Origin: Polytrichum commune
Lineage: Eukaryota; Streptophyta; Polytrichopsida; Polytrichales; Polytrichaceae
DNA: 64,000 bases
Reading direction: 5' to 3'
Assembly: GCA_950295325.1 (NCBI GenBank)
Contig: OX485805.1
Location: forward strand, 28,507,501 to 28,571,500
Shown piece after piece: positions 63,953 through 64,000 of this stretch; the stretch's first letter is position 1; each line of letters starts with the position of its first letter. Both the position numbers and the translations under genes were made by a program. Below the pieces are notes generated by a model, which worked only from the letters and a program-made list of their open reading frames with translations, made no database searches and was not told the DNA's origin.

Positions 63953-64000
63953 TTAGAACCGACAGGGTGCCCCCCACAATTTCAATGACACTCAACACGC

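Larger units (their letters stand above)
56068..64000 (-). mobile_element. Candidate large piggyBac-like element, right end outside window
   Basis: From about 56.07 kb to the window edge the DNA is visibly GC-richer than everything to the left and contains a piggyBac-type transposase gene and a B3-domain gene, both on the minus strand. At the boundary the sequence reads TTAA then CCCTTAAAAGAGG. TTAA is the piggyBac target site, and termini of this superfamily commonly start with CCC. The matching inverted terminus would lie beyond 64000, so the element limits are unverified. The transposase gene itself is well supported; the left end and inclusion of the B3 gene are inference. Confidence 0.35.

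Noticed and set aside
63546-63998. A 150-codon minus-strand frame overlapping transposase exon 1
   Set aside because: The frame 63550-63952 is preferred because its GTGAGT donor joins exon 2 in phase; the other frame does not.
1-64000. CRISPR arrays, operons, ribosome binding sites, rRNA genes
   Set aside because: Introns, telomere repeats and gene content show plant nuclear DNA. The tandem repeats have no CRISPR-like repeat/spacer pattern, and no rRNA motif was seen.

Overview
The window is nuclear DNA of a green plant. It has AAACCCT-type (plant telomere) repeats at 15056-15099, GT-AG introns throughout, a plant-type plastid sugar transporter, and a gene with B3 DNA-binding domains, which are known only from green plants. 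I cannot name the species. A piggyBac-type transposase would be unusual in a flowering plant, so an early-diverging lineage (bryophyte, lycophyte, fern or streptophyte alga) is possible, but that is inference.

Layout: 1-8.9 kb is AT-rich DNA with no recognisable gene. Five conserved eukaryotic genes follow, each rebuilt here exon by exon with matching splice phases: ORMDL (sphingolipid regulation, minus, 8989-11326), ATG10 (autophagy E2-like enzyme, minus, 16254-18477), ESS2/DGCR14 (spliceosome factor, plus, 22870-25780), an SGB1/pGlcT-type sugar transporter (minus, 13 exons, 30390-36585) and SMG8 (regulator of the NMD kinase SMG1, minus, 7 coding exons, 45078-51599). They share no pathway and are not an operon or cluster. 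Between them lies AT-rich, repeat-rich DNA.

A striking shared trait is that each conserved gene has local tandem duplications in its 5' flank or introns: three ~455 bp units upstream of ATG10, a ~225 bp duplication carrying the start codon of ESS2, decayed copies of the SMG8 first exon upstream of that gene, a ~245 bp array inside the sugar transporter, and a ~300-400 bp array inside ORMDL. SMG8 also appears to have an intron about 100 nt downstream of its stop codon, an arrangement that normally makes an mRNA an NMD target.

From about 56.07 kb to the right edge the DNA becomes visibly GC-richer and different in texture. This island holds two minus-strand genes: a two-domain B3 protein (57079-58197) and a piggyBac-like transposase with a very long N-terminal extension and one intron (59723-63952). 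Each is open except for one in-frame stop. A TTAA followed by CCC at 56068, where the composition changes, is a candidate left end of a large piggyBac-like element that runs off the window. If so, the B3 gene would be cargo. This is the most interesting hypothesis here and it is unproven.
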